From Bremia lactucae (Eukaryota; Oomycota; Peronosporomycetes; Peronosporales; Peronosporaceae), in assembly GCF_004359215.1 (NCBI RefSeq), contig NC_090611.1:5777105-5841104 (forward strand): a stretch of DNA of 64,000 bases, read 5' to 3'. The translations under genes and the position numbers were made by a program. Positions 20,946 through 31,332 of the stretch are shown in pieces. The notes beneath the pieces were generated by a model. The model made no database searches, had not been told where the DNA came from, and saw only the letters and a program-made list of their open reading frames with translations. Positions within the stretch are counted from its first letter, which is position 1. Each line of letters begins with the position of its first letter.

Positions 20946-22118
20946 ATGGCGAGATTGTTGCATCGTGTGTACCGCTCGGGCACTCTCTCTATCGCGTCTG
21001 CTTCCAGCAACATCTCGGGATTAAATTTGGTTTACAATACTCGATCTCAGAGGCATTACCAGCTGCCAGTCAAAATCAGTCGTGTTTTCTCAACGTCTTC
21101 TTCAAGCATATCTGACCTAGCAAAGGTGCTCAAGGCCAACAACTCGACAACGGGTGAACGTGTAAAAGCTATTAATGCGCTTGGCCTGAGCTCTACGCTT
21201 GATGAAACTTTGAAAGAGCAGCATGCGCTTGAAATTTTATATAGTGACGCTCTCGGGGTGCTCTTGGGCTTTCTGAACGACAGCGATACCATCGCATCTT
21301 CCGATCTGTTAATTCCCGCCTTTCTAGCCATCATTCGTCTTTCGACGAAGACACAGCTTACCCAGCATCTTATTAAATTGGGCGCACTGAAGACCATTAC
21401 CCCATTTTTGACGCAAACGGATACGCGCCTGCAAGCAGCTGCATGCCTCGTGTTGGGTAACTTAGCACTGGAGCCTTTAGCAGCTGAAGCTGTTTCTTCT
21501 CCTGCAGTCGTTGGTGCAGCATTAAACGTGATAACAACCACGCATGAACCAATAAAACGAGCGGCCTGTAGTTGCATTGCTAACATCGCTAGTGGTACCC
21601 AGGGCCGTCGCGAGGTCATTAATCAAGATGGTGTATTACGAATGGGCGAATTGCTTAAAGATGAGCACAGTGATCCGCTCCGCAGTATAGCAGCGTTTGC
21701 TTTAGGTAATATACTTTCTGGAGGAGACATTGACGCACAGGATTTGCTTCGTCAGAGTGGTGCGTTGCCGGATCTTGTGTTGTTGCTGTCCGAAGTATAC
21801 GCCGAAGACGTCAACAGCAGTGCAGCATGGGCTTTGCATCACGGTGTACACCTTAACACTGCCAATCAATCGCTTCTTGCTGAGGCTGGAGGTTTGGCTA
21901 TGTTGGCTCAACATATTGCAAAAGCAGCATTGGAATCGCTACAAACCAACTCATTACTGGCTTTGGAGAGTGCTGTAATATTGAATGATAAAAACCTCAA
22001 CTGGTGTCGTGCAAATAACGCTTTTGCAGTCCTTCGGCGGGTTCAGGAAGCAGAAGGGAACACACTTAATGCCAGCGCCAAGCTTGCACTGTTTACTTTG
22101 CTTGAGCAATTGAAGTAG
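20946..22118 (+). CDS. Armadillo-repeat protein with mitochondrial-type presequence
   Basis: The 390-residue protein begins MARLLHRVYRSGTLS and continues with Ser/Arg-rich sequence to about residue 55 with almost no acidic residues, as expected for a mitochondrial targeting presequence. From about residue 58 to the end it consists of armadillo-type helical repeats, seen in blocks such as AAACLVLGNLALEP, RAACSCIANIASG and SIAAFALGNILSGG, roughly 42 residues apart. ARM superhelices bind peptides or partner proteins; no catalytic motif is visible. The closest general type is importin-alpha-like, but the importin-beta-binding N terminus is absent. The frame is intact and no intron is needed. The start is the first in-frame ATG and gives the presequence. 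Confidence 0.8.
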   Translation: MARLLHRVYRSGTLSIASASSNISGLNLVYNTRSQRHYQLPVKISRVFSTSSSSISDLAKVLKANNSTTGERVKAINALGLSSTLDETLKEQHALEILYSDALGVLLGFLNDSDTIASSDLLIPAFLAIIRLSTKTQLTQHLIKLGALKTITPFLTQTDTRLQAAACLVLGNLALEPLAAEAVSSPAVVGAALNVITTTHEPIKRAACSCIANIASGTQGRREVINQDGVLRMGELLKDEHSDPLRSIAAFALGNILSGGDIDAQDLLRQSGALPDLVLLLSEVYAEDVNSSAAWALHHGVHLNTANQSLLAEAGGLAMLAQHIAKAALESLQTNSLLALESAVILNDKNLNWCRANNAFAVLRRVQEAEGNTLNASAKLALFTLLEQLK

Positions 22119-22872
22119 TCCAGCACAAACGCCTTTATATACTTGCAGCAGCTAAGAATAATCCAATCAATAAGAAGCCTCATTTTAGTGGTCTGCAGAA
22201 TTTTGCTGGACATCAGCTTCAAATCTGATGTCCTAGTGTCCTAACGAATTCATTACTCTTATTTTTAAACAAGTTAATGTTCAATGGCAATGATTGATCA
22301 AACCACACTTTTTACTTTTCCGCTCCCTTCTATTAGAAAGCCTCATCGTTTTTTCTCCACCCTCAATTTTCTACAAGCACGGAACCGAATTTAAAAGACC
22401 AGCTGAAGGCCAATATTTTAAATCGCCTTACTCTGCACAACCAGTCCATTTAACCGATTTTTTTCAGTTTATTTCCTCGCTGGGTTACATCCTATATCCA
22501 CGACGACATTATTTATCAATCTTTGAAATTCTATAATTGGTGCTTAGAAAATCGAGGAGAAATATCGCTGATAAAAAAGACTATTATTTGAGGCTCAGTG
22601 TCTCAACTAATCTTAAGAGAAATTTGAAGTATTCATTATCAATAAGAATGTCTATTGGATATATTCCCACCTTTACATTTTCTTAATATCGACGAAATGC
22701 AGACACAAATAAATAAATTCGTACTTCATTATGATAAATTAAAAGTTTTATAATGGTCTCGATCACTGTGAATTGAAAATGGCGAAGAAACTTCATAACG
22801 CAAAAATTTGTCGGCGACGTACCATGAATGAACTGCCTTTTATACCTCAGATGCCTAAATATTCCGATATTG
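22119..22872. other. AT-rich intergenic region
   Basis: No gene is supported. The neighbouring genes converge here (armadillo + and C2H2 -), so the region should hold both 3' untranslated ends. Confidence 0.45.
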
Positions 22873-23688
22873 TTACAAAACAATTCCCTGGTCTTCTCCG
22901 TCAGCGTCATTACTGCCACTAATACTATCGCCGCGGGGGCTTAAATCTTTTTTGCGCCGCTTCATTACCACCTCAACAGCTTGCGAGAATGCCGATGCTG
23001 GTGCTTGTCCATTGGGGTTGCTACTTTGCAAGGCATCGATCAGGTCCTTCTGCACGTCAATCATTTCGCCCATCTTTCCCACCAGCTCCTGAAATCGCTG
23101 ATCCATCAGCGCAATGAATTGCATCAAAAGAGCGTTCGTCGAGTCAACTACATCTACAGAGGAGCTCTCTATCGCGGTAACGGGGCGTTTGCTGCCGCTG
23201 GAGTACTGACTCGGCGGTGACGTAGCCGCGGACGCCGGCACCACAGTGGTAATATTAATGGAATTAGGTAGTGCCCTTGTAGCAGTGGCAGTAGTTTTGC
23301 TTTTAACGGCGGGTATGACTGGGTCGTTTGGCTGAGGGGGTACTGGAATTTGCTGAGTCGGCACCTGCCTCGCTTGTGCTGTTAGGATGTCATCGTGGAC
23401 GGTAGCAACGGTTTCCTTGCACAAATTGTTGCTCGAATTTTTTGGTGCAGGCGTTTTCAACGGTGCCTCTGTCACCGTAGCAATTAAAGGGCTCAGCTCA
23501 GACTTTATATGGCTACAAGAGCTCTCCTCCCTAGCGACTTCGAATTGCCGACGATGGTCCACTGAATAGACCTCACCTTCCTTTAGATGTGCCCGTGTAA
23601 AATGCATCTTAAATTTTTGGGTGCGCATGGGTTTGTTACAATCTGGAAACGTGCAGATAATGCCATTCTTGTGCTTGTTGCCTACCAT
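22873..23688 (-). CDS. C2H2-like zinc-finger protein with coiled coil
   Basis: The 271-residue protein starts with one finger, CTFPDCNKPM...KMHFTRAH (Cys12, Cys17, His29, His34), then a long Pro/Thr/Ser-rich linker. Around residues 185-220 there is a hydrophobic heptad-like stretch (LLMQFIALMDQRFQELVGKM) fit for a coiled coil. A basic motif, MKRRKKD, near residue 244 resembles a nuclear localisation signal, and the C terminus is acidic. A nuclear DNA-binding or adaptor role is inferred. Just upstream, the minus strand shows TTTATTTTAG followed by 44 nt whose frame is open into the ATG (LLQSHCNLAAAVKT), so an additional 5' exon is possible and the listed start may be internal. Confidence 0.65.
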   Translation of the reverse strand: MVGNKHKNGIICTFPDCNKPMRTQKFKMHFTRAHLKEGEVYSVDHRRQFEVAREESSCSHIKSELSPLIATVTEAPLKTPAPKNSSNNLCKETVATVHDDILTAQARQVPTQQIPVPPQPNDPVIPAVKSKTTATATRALPNSINITTVVPASAATSPPSQYSSGSKRPVTAIESSSVDVVDSTNALLMQFIALMDQRFQELVGKMGEMIDVQKDLIDALQSSNPNGQAPASAFSQAVEVVMKRRKKDLSPRGDSISGSNDADGEDQGIVL

Positions 23689-24184
23689 CGTCTTGACTGC
23701 AGCGGCAAGATTGCAGTGGCTTTGTAAAAGAGCTAAAATAAAATGTAACTACTTTTATTTTAAAATAATTGTCTTTTTATTTGGTCAGCTTTTTTTTAAC
23801 TAAAATATCGTAAATCTTTTTTCTTATCGCAAGATTTTTGTTACAGTGTAGAAAAGCGATATTCGAAATTTTTGTTTAAGTCACTTCTGCCTTTAGATGG
23901 CTTGTGTCGAAAGGGCAAGCGGAAGCAGTTCGTTAATTACAGAAAGCAAATCGCGTCCATTGCCGTGCCTCTTGCAGCATCGCAGCCACTCCATTGCGGT
24001 TCTTCCGCATGCAATGATGTGTTGCTCTCAAAGTCGCTCTCGATGGCTACTGTAACCGCTACATGTCATCTATAGTCGAAGCCGCAACTAGTAGCCTGAA
24101 AGGCAAGGATGCTGGAGAGGAACGTGACTCATTTGGCCTTCGTGACGCTGAATTGCGTACGCGCCCAATATGACTGCATCTTTC
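23689..24184. other. Unassigned spacer
   Basis: No supported gene. A possible 3' splice site for the C2H2-like gene lies near 23733. Confidence 0.35.
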
Positions 24185-24457
24185 CTACTGATCTCGAATG
24201 ATTATGTATCGGTGCGCAAAGCCGTGCAGTCGTATGACATTAAATACCCCTTCATCATACTCACAAACCAGCGCATGAACCTTCAAGTTCATTCTGGATT
24301 CTCCAGCTGTTAACAATTGGACCTCTAAAATTTTGAGAAGGGCTAGCCACCTGCTTGGCGTGCAAATTTTCAACAATCGCTCGTGTAAACGAATTTCGAG
24401 CTTACTGGGAGAAACTTTATTAGAAGCTTTAGTCGACAAATTGTCACAGTTTAAGAT
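24185..24457 (-). pseudogene. ORF remnant at the LTR boundary
   Basis: Directly next to the LTR at 24463, the minus strand is open for about 90 residues (SPSKLEIRLHERLLKICTPS; NVIRLHGFAHRYIIIRD) and then stops. It has no start codon of its own outside the LTR. It could be the distal part of the signal-peptide ORF at 31085-31207 on the other side of the element: the frame continues if five target-site bases are discounted, but no matching 5-bp duplication is present. No known domain is recognised. Confidence 0.35.
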
Positions 24458-24462
24458 CGAAT

Positions 24463-25016
24463 TGAAACGGGCTAAAGTTGCCCTAATGTTGTACACTCCC
24501 CGTAAAGTACACTTGGTGTACTTTAGGGGATGGTCAATTACATAAATATAGGAATAGACACACCACTCGGGTGTAGATCACATTTGTATCCAACACTTGT
24601 GTTTGTGATGCACATAAGTGCATTCACATTAGGAGGGATGATGCCTAGCGTGATCCGTGATGACGGCTAGCGTCATCCGTTATGCGAGGTATCTAGAAAG
24701 ATACGCCCGCAATACATATTAAGTGTTATCTATAGAGATGACATTTTATTTGGTAAAAATATGTATTTATATTTAATACGATTAAAAATAAATCAGTCTG
24801 AAAACTACTTCCTACTTGGTAAGGGCGCACAAGGAGCCGGATTACCGCTCCCGTGACGACACTTAACCAGAGTACTTAGTGCGTTGGCTAAGGTCGCTAA
24901 CGCGCCTACCGCAACTACCTCACTACACGCAAGAGAAGCAGGTTCAACCGCTTCCTCGCTGTGCTAGGGTGTGTGTCTACGTAGAGCGTGGCTGCATTAC
25001 AACGTGCCCGCCTACA
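24463..25016 (+). repeat. Family-B 5' LTR (554 bp)
   Basis: Starts TGAAACGGGC (one change from TGTAACGGGC) and ends GCCTACA. It is the same length as the 3' LTR at 30531-31084 and closely similar to it, with scattered differences. Confidence 0.9.
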
Positions 25017-25018
25017 CT

Positions 25019-25029
25019 TGGTAGCACTT
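25019..25029 (+). other. Primer-binding site, family B
   Basis: TGGTAGCACTT lies two bases after the 5' LTR, the same sequence as in family A and C copies. Confidence 0.6.
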
Positions 25030-25072
25030 GAAATCCTTCCCACGACCCGCATCTCTGCGTGTGTACGTAAAG

Positions 25073-25360
25073 ATGAGCCTCAATATTGATTGGGCTCACT
25101 TTCCCCACCTCTCCAAACATCATCGGGAGGTGGCAGGGCTTATGGCGCAGGGACTTGGTGAACAAGCCCTGGCCAGGCTCCTGGGTAGTCCTCCTGAGCA
25201 ACATGTTGCTTAGTTGGAGCAGTTTGAGGCATTCGGCTCGGACAGCGGAGGACTGCGTCAGAGGCACAACGCCATGCTGCGGCGGAGTCCGTCACTCAGA
25301 CTCAGGATGAAGGCTCGGAGCGAGGCTCTCAACAGGACTGTTGAGATGCTCTCTGCAGCC
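25073..25360 (+). pseudogene. Gag N-terminal part, family B
   Basis: Gag starts MSLNIDWAHFPHLSKHHRE at 25073, continues AQGLGEQALARLLG and is broken by TAG at 25211, where homologues have CAG. After a helical region (to VEMLSA at 25354) the sequence jumps into the protease-RT linker, so capsid, knuckle and protease are deleted. Confidence 0.7.
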
Positions 25361-26047
25361 CGGTGCGGTTGGAAGGGGCGCGTTAGCCAGGAAAGCAACG
25401 GCACACCTGCTTCCCAAAAAAAGGTCGTGGTGACTCGAAGAACGAGTACCCGACGGATTAGGACGATCAAAGGCACGTCTAAACGAGTGACCTTTGGATC
25501 AGTCTCTAATAAAGAGGACGGGCCTTTGAACGAGGTGTTTGAGGCCGTCAAAGACGAAATTGCGGAGGCATCCACATTTGAGGTGCCCCGGCAAGTCTTT
25601 AAATCTGCCGAGGAGATAGTAAAACTCCCGGAGATGTCGTGGGATCTGTTCCTTGCCGAATTAAAGGAAGAAAAGATCCACGAAATAGTCGCACCAGTGC
25701 CAGAAGCGAACTTGGTGGACTCTTGCTCGTTGTCCACAATGGACGAGAGCGTCCTAGAAATGGACAAAAAGAAACGGTTTGCTGCTGAAGGATGGATTGA
25801 GAGACAGGCCGTTCTTTGAGGTTCTGTGGAAACATCGCGATGTGTTCCCAGAAGAAGTGGCGAGCCGCCTACCAGCAGATAGGGGCATCGGGCAAGAGAT
25901 AGACCTCGAACCTGGCACCAAGTATCGTGAGACCAGGCAATGACCGTTGCCGAAAGAACAAGTCGATTATATCGATGAGTTCTTCGACAAGCGAGCCAAG
26001 GCGGGACATGTGCGTGAGAGCAAATCGCCTGCAGCCCGATCTTTTGT
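25361..26047 (+). pseudogene. Protease-RT linker, family B
   Basis: The frame to 25819 encodes a charged linker (TTFFW-free; SKRVTFGSVSNKEDGP, EEKIHEIVAPVPEANLVD) normally found between protease and RT. Homology continues after a frameshift with WKHRDVFPEEVASRLPADRG and EPGTKYRETRQ, then TGA where other copies have TGG (RQWPLP). Confidence 0.65.
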
Positions 26048-28252
26048 GTGCGTAAAGCCACAGGTGGATGGCGCGTGGTTCATGCTTACAATAAGCTGAA
26101 CACGGCGACCATACCGGCACAAACGCCAATCCCGCGAAACGATGTCTTGCTGAACTCCATGGGAAAGTCAACTATCTTTTCCGCGTTGGGTTTTAATGAT
26201 GGCTACTATCAGGTACTCATGAGAGAGTCCGATGTAGCCAAAACGGCAGTAAGCACTCTAAGCGGTATGCTTTGGGAGTGGCTTGTGATACTTCAAGGAT
26301 TGAAAAACGCACCAGCGACATTTCACCGAGTGGTGGTTCACGTGATGCGTCAGCACCGTGCCTACGCGCCCCTTTACTTTGACGATCTGTTGCAGACTTT
26401 GAAGGACGCCCAATTGTACGTCAACTTGCAAAAGTGCGTCATAGGGGTCCCTGAGATACCTGTGCTGGGTTGCATCGTAGGTACACATGGTGTAAGAGCA
26501 AACCCAGACAAGGTAAAACCAGTAAAGGAATGGCCAATCCCACGGCATGTGAAGGATTTGCGCCAATTCCTAGGGCTCGCTAATTACTTGCATAAGTATA
26601 GCAAGAATTATGCTGAGCAAACTAAACCATTATCTGATCTCCTTAAAAAGGACACAGAATGGGTTTGGTTAAAAGAACAAGAAGATGCGTTCACATCAGT
26701 GAAGCAATCTCTTGTAGAGGCACCGGTCTTGGCATTGCCAGACGCGGATAAGCCCTTTAGCGTCGTCTGCGATGCAAGTAATTTTGCAATCGGCAGCGCG
26801 CTCATGCAGAAGGATGACGACGGCGTTGACCGTGTCATCTCTTATCAGTCCCGGCTATTAAAAGCCGCGGAACTGAATTACCCTGTGCATGACAAAGAGC
26901 TACTTTCAATAAAGTATGCTCTTGTCAAGTTTCGTGTGCACCTATTGGGCACCGAACCATTTGTGGTTTATACGGATCACGCATCACTGCGGACCGCAAT
27001 AAACTCACCGCACCTCTCGCCTAGAATGGCAAGATGGCTCACATTCTTCTCTGAATTTAATTTCAAAGTTGAATATAAGCCGGGTAAGTCGAATGTCTTG
27101 GCTGACGCTTTATCGCGCAGACCAGACTTCGAGGTTAGANCCCAATTGTACGTCAACTTGCAAAAGTGCGTCATAGGGGTCCCTGAGATACCTGTACTGG
27201 GCTGCATCGTTGGTACACATGGTGTACGAGCAGACCCAGACAAGGTAAAATCAGTAAAGGAATGGCCAATCCCACGGCATGTGAAGGATTTGCGCCAATT
27301 CCTAGGGCTCGCTAATTACTTGCATAAGTATAGCAAGAATTATGCGGAGCAAACTAAACCATTATCTGATCTCCTTAAAAAGGACACAGAATGGGTTTGG
27401 TTAAAAGAACAAGAAGATGCGTTCACATCAGTGAAGCAATCTCTTGTAGAGGCACCGGTCTTGGCATTGCCAGACGCGGATAAGCCCTTTAGCGTCGTCT
27501 GCGATGCAAGTAATTTTGCAATCGGCAGCGCGCTTATGCAGAAGGATGACGACGGCGTTGACCGCGTCATCTCTTATCAGTCCCGGCTATTAAAAGCCGC
27601 GGAACTGAATTACCCTGTGCATGACAAAGAGCTACTTTCAATAAAGTATGCTCTTGTCAAGTTTCGTGTGCACCTATTGGGCACCGAACCATTTGTGGTT
27701 TATACGGATCACGCATCACTGCGGACCGCAATAAACTCACCGCACCTCTCGCCTAGAATGGCAAGATGGCTCACATTCTTCTCTGAATTTAATTTCAAAG
27801 TTGAATATAAGCCGGGTAAGTCGAATGTCTTGGCTGACGCTTTATCGCGCAGACCAGACTTCGAGGTTAGACACCAGGAAAGTGTGTCTAGTGCGAAAGC
27901 ACAATTTCAGCCGTCAACGTTGGCAGCCATGAAGGCATACCACGTGACGAGCTCATTGGCCTCTGAGATAAAAGAGAGCTACAGTCAGGACGACCACTGT
28001 CGCCTGCTGTTGGATCACTTCGGTGGACGAAAGGTTACCCTTCCGTCGCACCTGAAAGCTAAGCTAAATCGCTTTAGCTACAGCGATGGCCTGTTATGGC
28101 ATCAGCTGTCACCTTGTGATCCCTTGAGAATCTATGTGCCTCATGACACAGATCTCAAGCTGATGATTCTTCACGAGCTCCATGATGCGCCATCTAGTGG
28201 GCAACTGGGCCGTGAAAATACATTCTTACGAGTGTCAGAAGAATTTTGGTGA
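26048..28252 (+). pseudogene. RT, RNase H and integrase start, family B
   Basis: The 734-codon frame begins within RT (KATGGWRVVHAYNKLN). The first palm motif reads FSALGFNDGYYQ, with Gly at the catalytic Asp, and PQGL is LQGL; YFDD is present but is followed by a deletion of some 25-30 residues. RNase H (FSVVCDASNFAIGSAL; KELLSIKYALVKFR; YTDHASLRTAI) and the Gly-rich tail of RNase H (KSNVLADALSRRPDFEVR) follow. The thumb-RNase H block then repeats after a single N at 27140. The integrase zinc-binding N terminus (ILHELHDAPSSGQL) begins before TGA at 28250 (TGG in the copy at 56710). Confidence 0.85.
26411..27869 (+). repeat. 731-bp tandem duplication of RT-RNase H joined by one N
   Basis: 26411-27139 and 27142-27869 align over their whole length with about a dozen substitutions clustered near the start (for example GTAGGTACACATGGTGTAAGAGCAAACC against GTTGGTACACATGGTGTACGAGCAGACC). 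The lone N sits exactly at the junction, which suggests an assembler join of two alleles or copies rather than a natural duplication. Confidence 0.85.
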
Positions 28253-28740
28253 CCACACCTATATAGATTGGTGGCCAACTATATTCGATCTTGCGAACAG
28301 TGTCAGCGCATTAAGCCTGCACAGTCCAGCAGTGCGCCACTGGAGCCGCTACCGATTCCAACCAACTGTTGGAAGTCAGTAAGTCTGGACTTCATGTTTG
28401 GCATGCCGCCGATCATAAGATTCGGGCGGGGCTAGTCGTCTTGGAAGACAGACTGTGCAAAATGGTGCATTTAGCACCATGTAAATATCGATCACAGGCA
28501 AGGAGGCAGCTGTCTTGTGCCTGGATCATGTATACGGACTACAAGGGATGCCCGAGTCCATAGTATCGGACCGAGATCAACGCTTTACGTCTGGTTTTTG
28601 GCGACATGTGTTCAAGCTGCTAGGTAGCAAGCTCCACATGTCGACCGCAGATCATCCCCAGACCGATGGCCAAACAGAACGTGCCAATCGGGTCGTGGTG
28701 GATGTCTTGCGCACTATAGCAACTCCTTCGTGATTTCGCT
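28253..28740 (+). pseudogene. Integrase core, family B, frameshifted
   Basis: Pieces in successive frames include CEQCQRIKPA (zinc-binding pair), SVSLDFMFGMPP (first acidic residue), [16 protein letters not shown] (second) and [19 protein letters not shown] (third, Glu). Compared with the copy at 56293-56930, several single-base shifts have accumulated. Confidence 0.75.
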
Positions 28741-29480
28741 ATAAATAACAGTGTCCAGGCCAGTACGGGTGAGACACCGTTTTATATTAACGGACTGCAC
28801 CATTCTCGAACGCCAGTCTCGTTTGTGCGCAGCCCGAGTCTTGGTGGGGGAGAGCCCCTCACTATGCTCGGTGCGAAAGAGGGGCATAGTTCCGTCAATA
28901 TGACGATGACCCGCGAGGGTATCATCTCAACGATAGAAACTTGCCCTAATGACCCTGAGTTTAGCAGTGGTCAATAAAACTACGTCTTATGACCGACCTC
29001 TCGGCTGTGTCATAGGCGAGTTTGATGCCTAAAGCGTGAGCGAGGCTCAACGCTTTGTGGAAGAGCGAGTAGCCATCACACGAAATGTCCGTGACGCGAT
29101 GGCAAGCGCACAGGACAAGCAAAAAGAATATGCGGACCGAAACGGTCGCAAAAATAATGAAATTTTTAGAGTGGGTGAAAAAGTACTATTAAGTACTGCT
29201 GCCCTACCTAAGAATGCAATTTCTGTACTCCCTGAAGGTACTACGAAGTTGTTGCCGCGTTTCATTGGGCCCTTTACGGTGGTAGAAGAGGTTGGAGACC
29301 TACGGGGATGGGGACGGAGAAGGCGAAAAACTTATAGCCGACCGACTCCCTCGTCCAATGCAGATGTTACCTTAAGAGTTTTGACTCTTGGGAACCGATC
29401 GATACCCTACGTATTGGTGGACCCGGCTTTGTGGCTGGCTGCCTATGAAAAGGAGCACCAGCTGAGGCCTCTTCGCTAGT
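28741..29480 (+). pseudogene. Integrase C terminus (GPF/Y) and chromodomain remnant
   Basis: The frame 29036-29479 encodes EAQRFVEERVAITRNVRDAM and LPRFIGPFTVVEEV, the GPF/Y module that follows gypsy integrases. The sequence is then deleted and re-enters the chromodomain tail (SFDSWEP in one frame, LAAYEKEHQLRPLR in another). The intact arrangement is at 62610-63347. Confidence 0.7.
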
Positions 29481-30396
29481 CTGAAATCGACAAGCAGAAG
29501 CAGCGTTGTGAGAAGAAACAGGGGATATAGTACCGCCCATTATTTCTTTTACACGCAAGCAGGCGAATTCGCTGCGACCGCTGTTTCATCGCATCGGAAT
29601 GCGGATGAATGCGGCGCAGAAATTCCGCCTCGTATTGGTCGGGCGTTTCATTTACGCAACACGACCGGGATCAGGAAAATACACCCAAACGATTTTCCCT
29701 GAGCCCTCCATGATTTAAAGACGCCATAATAATTATGTGCGTCTACAAGAGTGCGCTTTAGGAGCGACGCTCTTGGCCCGTTTTAACGAGCCATTTAGAT
29801 GGAGGGCGCATTAGTGATATGTCACCCATCACATAGCCACGTTCTAAACGACTGGCTTGTGACACCGACTGAGCACGTTCACGTGTCGTCGGCGGAGCTT
29901 TAGGCTCTGAATCCTCTATTTCAGAACCATTTTGGATTATGGTCTGAGCAGAAGGCGTTGCAGTCATACTCAACGGAGAAGCGGCTGCGCCTTTATGGGC
30001 AGCGCTCTCATTACCTATCGCTGCGCTATCTAGCGCAGACGACGATACAGCATTCGTAAATGTTGCTGTCTCCATGTTATGAGCCATGAGAGAAGTTTGG
30101 ATGGGCAATAATGCGCCATTATCCTACCTCATGAGCTCGTTGTCCGCATCAATACTATGAGGTGACGGAAACGGTGTCGCCTCATTGTAGTCGACAATGA
30201 GCGACGGATCAACATCCTCACTGTTGAAGTGGGATGGATCCTCAAGCCCTGTCAACGCGACAGCAGCAGTAGATGTCGGCGTTTTGACTAAGGCAATAGA
30301 CGCTGCCGGCGTGTTAACACGGCGCGTGCGCTTAGTGCGAGGTTGAGTCAGCGTCTTCGCAGACGACCCACCAACGTGGACCCTTTTCGGTGGCAT
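29367..30396 (-). pseudogene. Accessory ORF opposite to pol, family B (copy 1)
   Basis: On the minus strand the ORF starts MPPKRVHVGG at 30396 with a basic PRTKRTRR stretch, runs through DPSLIVDY (30187-30210) and, after a frameshift at about 30123, NGSEIEDSEPKAPPTTRER and RLERGYVMGD (29758-30108). A third frame (29367-29558) has RVKEIMGGTISPVSSHN. The coiled-coil part seen at 62894-63040 is lost in the deletion that also damaged the chromodomain. Location: between pol and the 3' LTR. Family unknown; a nuclear protein is inferred from the basic segment. Confidence 0.6.
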
Positions 30397-30516
30397 CTTT
30401 GGCGCCGCGTATGAAAACACGGGTCGCTAGAGTGATTGAGTGAACTAGTGGCGCGTAAAGCTGCTCGCAGTTCTTCGCTTCTCTTTGACGAATTTGGAAT
30501 TGTAAATTCGTTCTTT

Positions 30517-30530
30517 AAGGGAGGGGATGG
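30517..30530 (+). other. Polypurine tract, family B
   Basis: AAGGGAGGGGATGG immediately precedes the 3' LTR. Confidence 0.7.
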
Positions 30531-31084
30531 TGTAACGGGCTAAAGATGCCATAATGGTACACATTTCCCGATAAGTTCACTTGGTGTACTTAAGGGGATG
30601 GTCAATTATTACATTAAAGTAATTAGGCCCAGCACTCGGGTGTGGTTCAGATTTGTGACCAACCCTTGTGTATGTGATGCACATAGGTGCATTCACATTA
30701 GGAGGGATGATGCCTAGCGTGATCCGTGATGACGGCTAGCGTCATCCGTTACGCGAGGTATCTAGATAGATACGCTCGCCATACATATTAAGTGTTATCT
30801 ATAAGGATGACATTTTATTTGGTAAAAATATGTATTTATATTTAATACGATTAAAAATAAATCAGTCTGAAAACTACTTCCTACTTGGTAAGGGCGCACG
30901 AGGAGCCGGATTCCTGCTCCCGTGACGACACTTTAGTAGAGTTCTTAGTGCGTTGGGTGAGGTCGCTAAAACGCCCACCGCAACTACCTCACTGCACGCA
31001 AGAGAATCTAGGTAAACCGCTTCTCGCTGTGCTAGGGTGTGCGTCTAAGTAAAGCGTGGTCGCATTAAGACGTGCCCCATTACA
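30531..31084 (+). repeat. Family-B 3' LTR (554 bp)
   Basis: Runs from TGTAACGGGC to CCCCATTACA and aligns along its whole length with 24463-25016. Confidence 0.9.
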
Positions 31085-31207
31085 ATCAATCACAGAGAAA
31101 CCGTACAGAATTGCCGAGGTCGTATTTAAAGTCGTATAATGAATACATAACTGGCTGACGACTTTAAACTGGAAAGCCAGAATGACTAGAAAAAGCACTC
31201 GTTTCAT
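31085..31207 (-). pseudogene. Signal-peptide-like ORF start cut by LTR
   Basis: An ATG at 31207 opens a frame of 41 codons before the LTR boundary. It begins MKRVLFLVILAFQFKVVS, a basic start followed by a hydrophobic core and a small residue, typical of a secretory signal peptide, and continues CIHYTTLNTTSAILYGF. The remainder is lost in the LTR or lies at 24185-24457. A secreted protein of the pathogen is possible; no RXLR motif is present in what remains, so an effector call is not supported. Confidence 0.4.
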
Positions 31208-31332
31208 ATCGTTAAATATTACTACTTAAATTCACTGCGCACTATCACAAGGAACGATATTTTAAATCGATGTCTGTTAAATGATAAAGCACAAAAGTCA
31301 AATAGTTTTAGGGAATTGTTATATTCACATAA

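Larger units (their letters stand above)
24463..31084 (+). mobile_element. Ty3/gypsy family-B element with both LTRs
   Basis: 6622 bp: LTR, primer-binding site, truncated gag, pre-RT, RT, RNase H (partly doubled), integrase, chromodomain remnant, an ORF on the opposite strand, polypurine tract, LTR. Flanking 5-mers (CGAAT left, ATCAA right) do not match, so no target-site duplication survives. Gag C terminus and protease are deleted near 25355, and stops in gag, pre-RT and integrase make it non-autonomous. Confidence 0.9.

Noticed and set aside
21056..21619. 187-codon minus-strand ORF opposite the armadillo gene
   Set aside because: Its length follows from the codon bias of the plus-strand gene; no domain and Ser/Arg-rich composition typical of antisense shadows.
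31085..31207. RXLR or Crinkler effector
   Set aside because: A signal-peptide-like start exists, but no RXLR, EER or LFLAK motif is seen in the surviving sequence.
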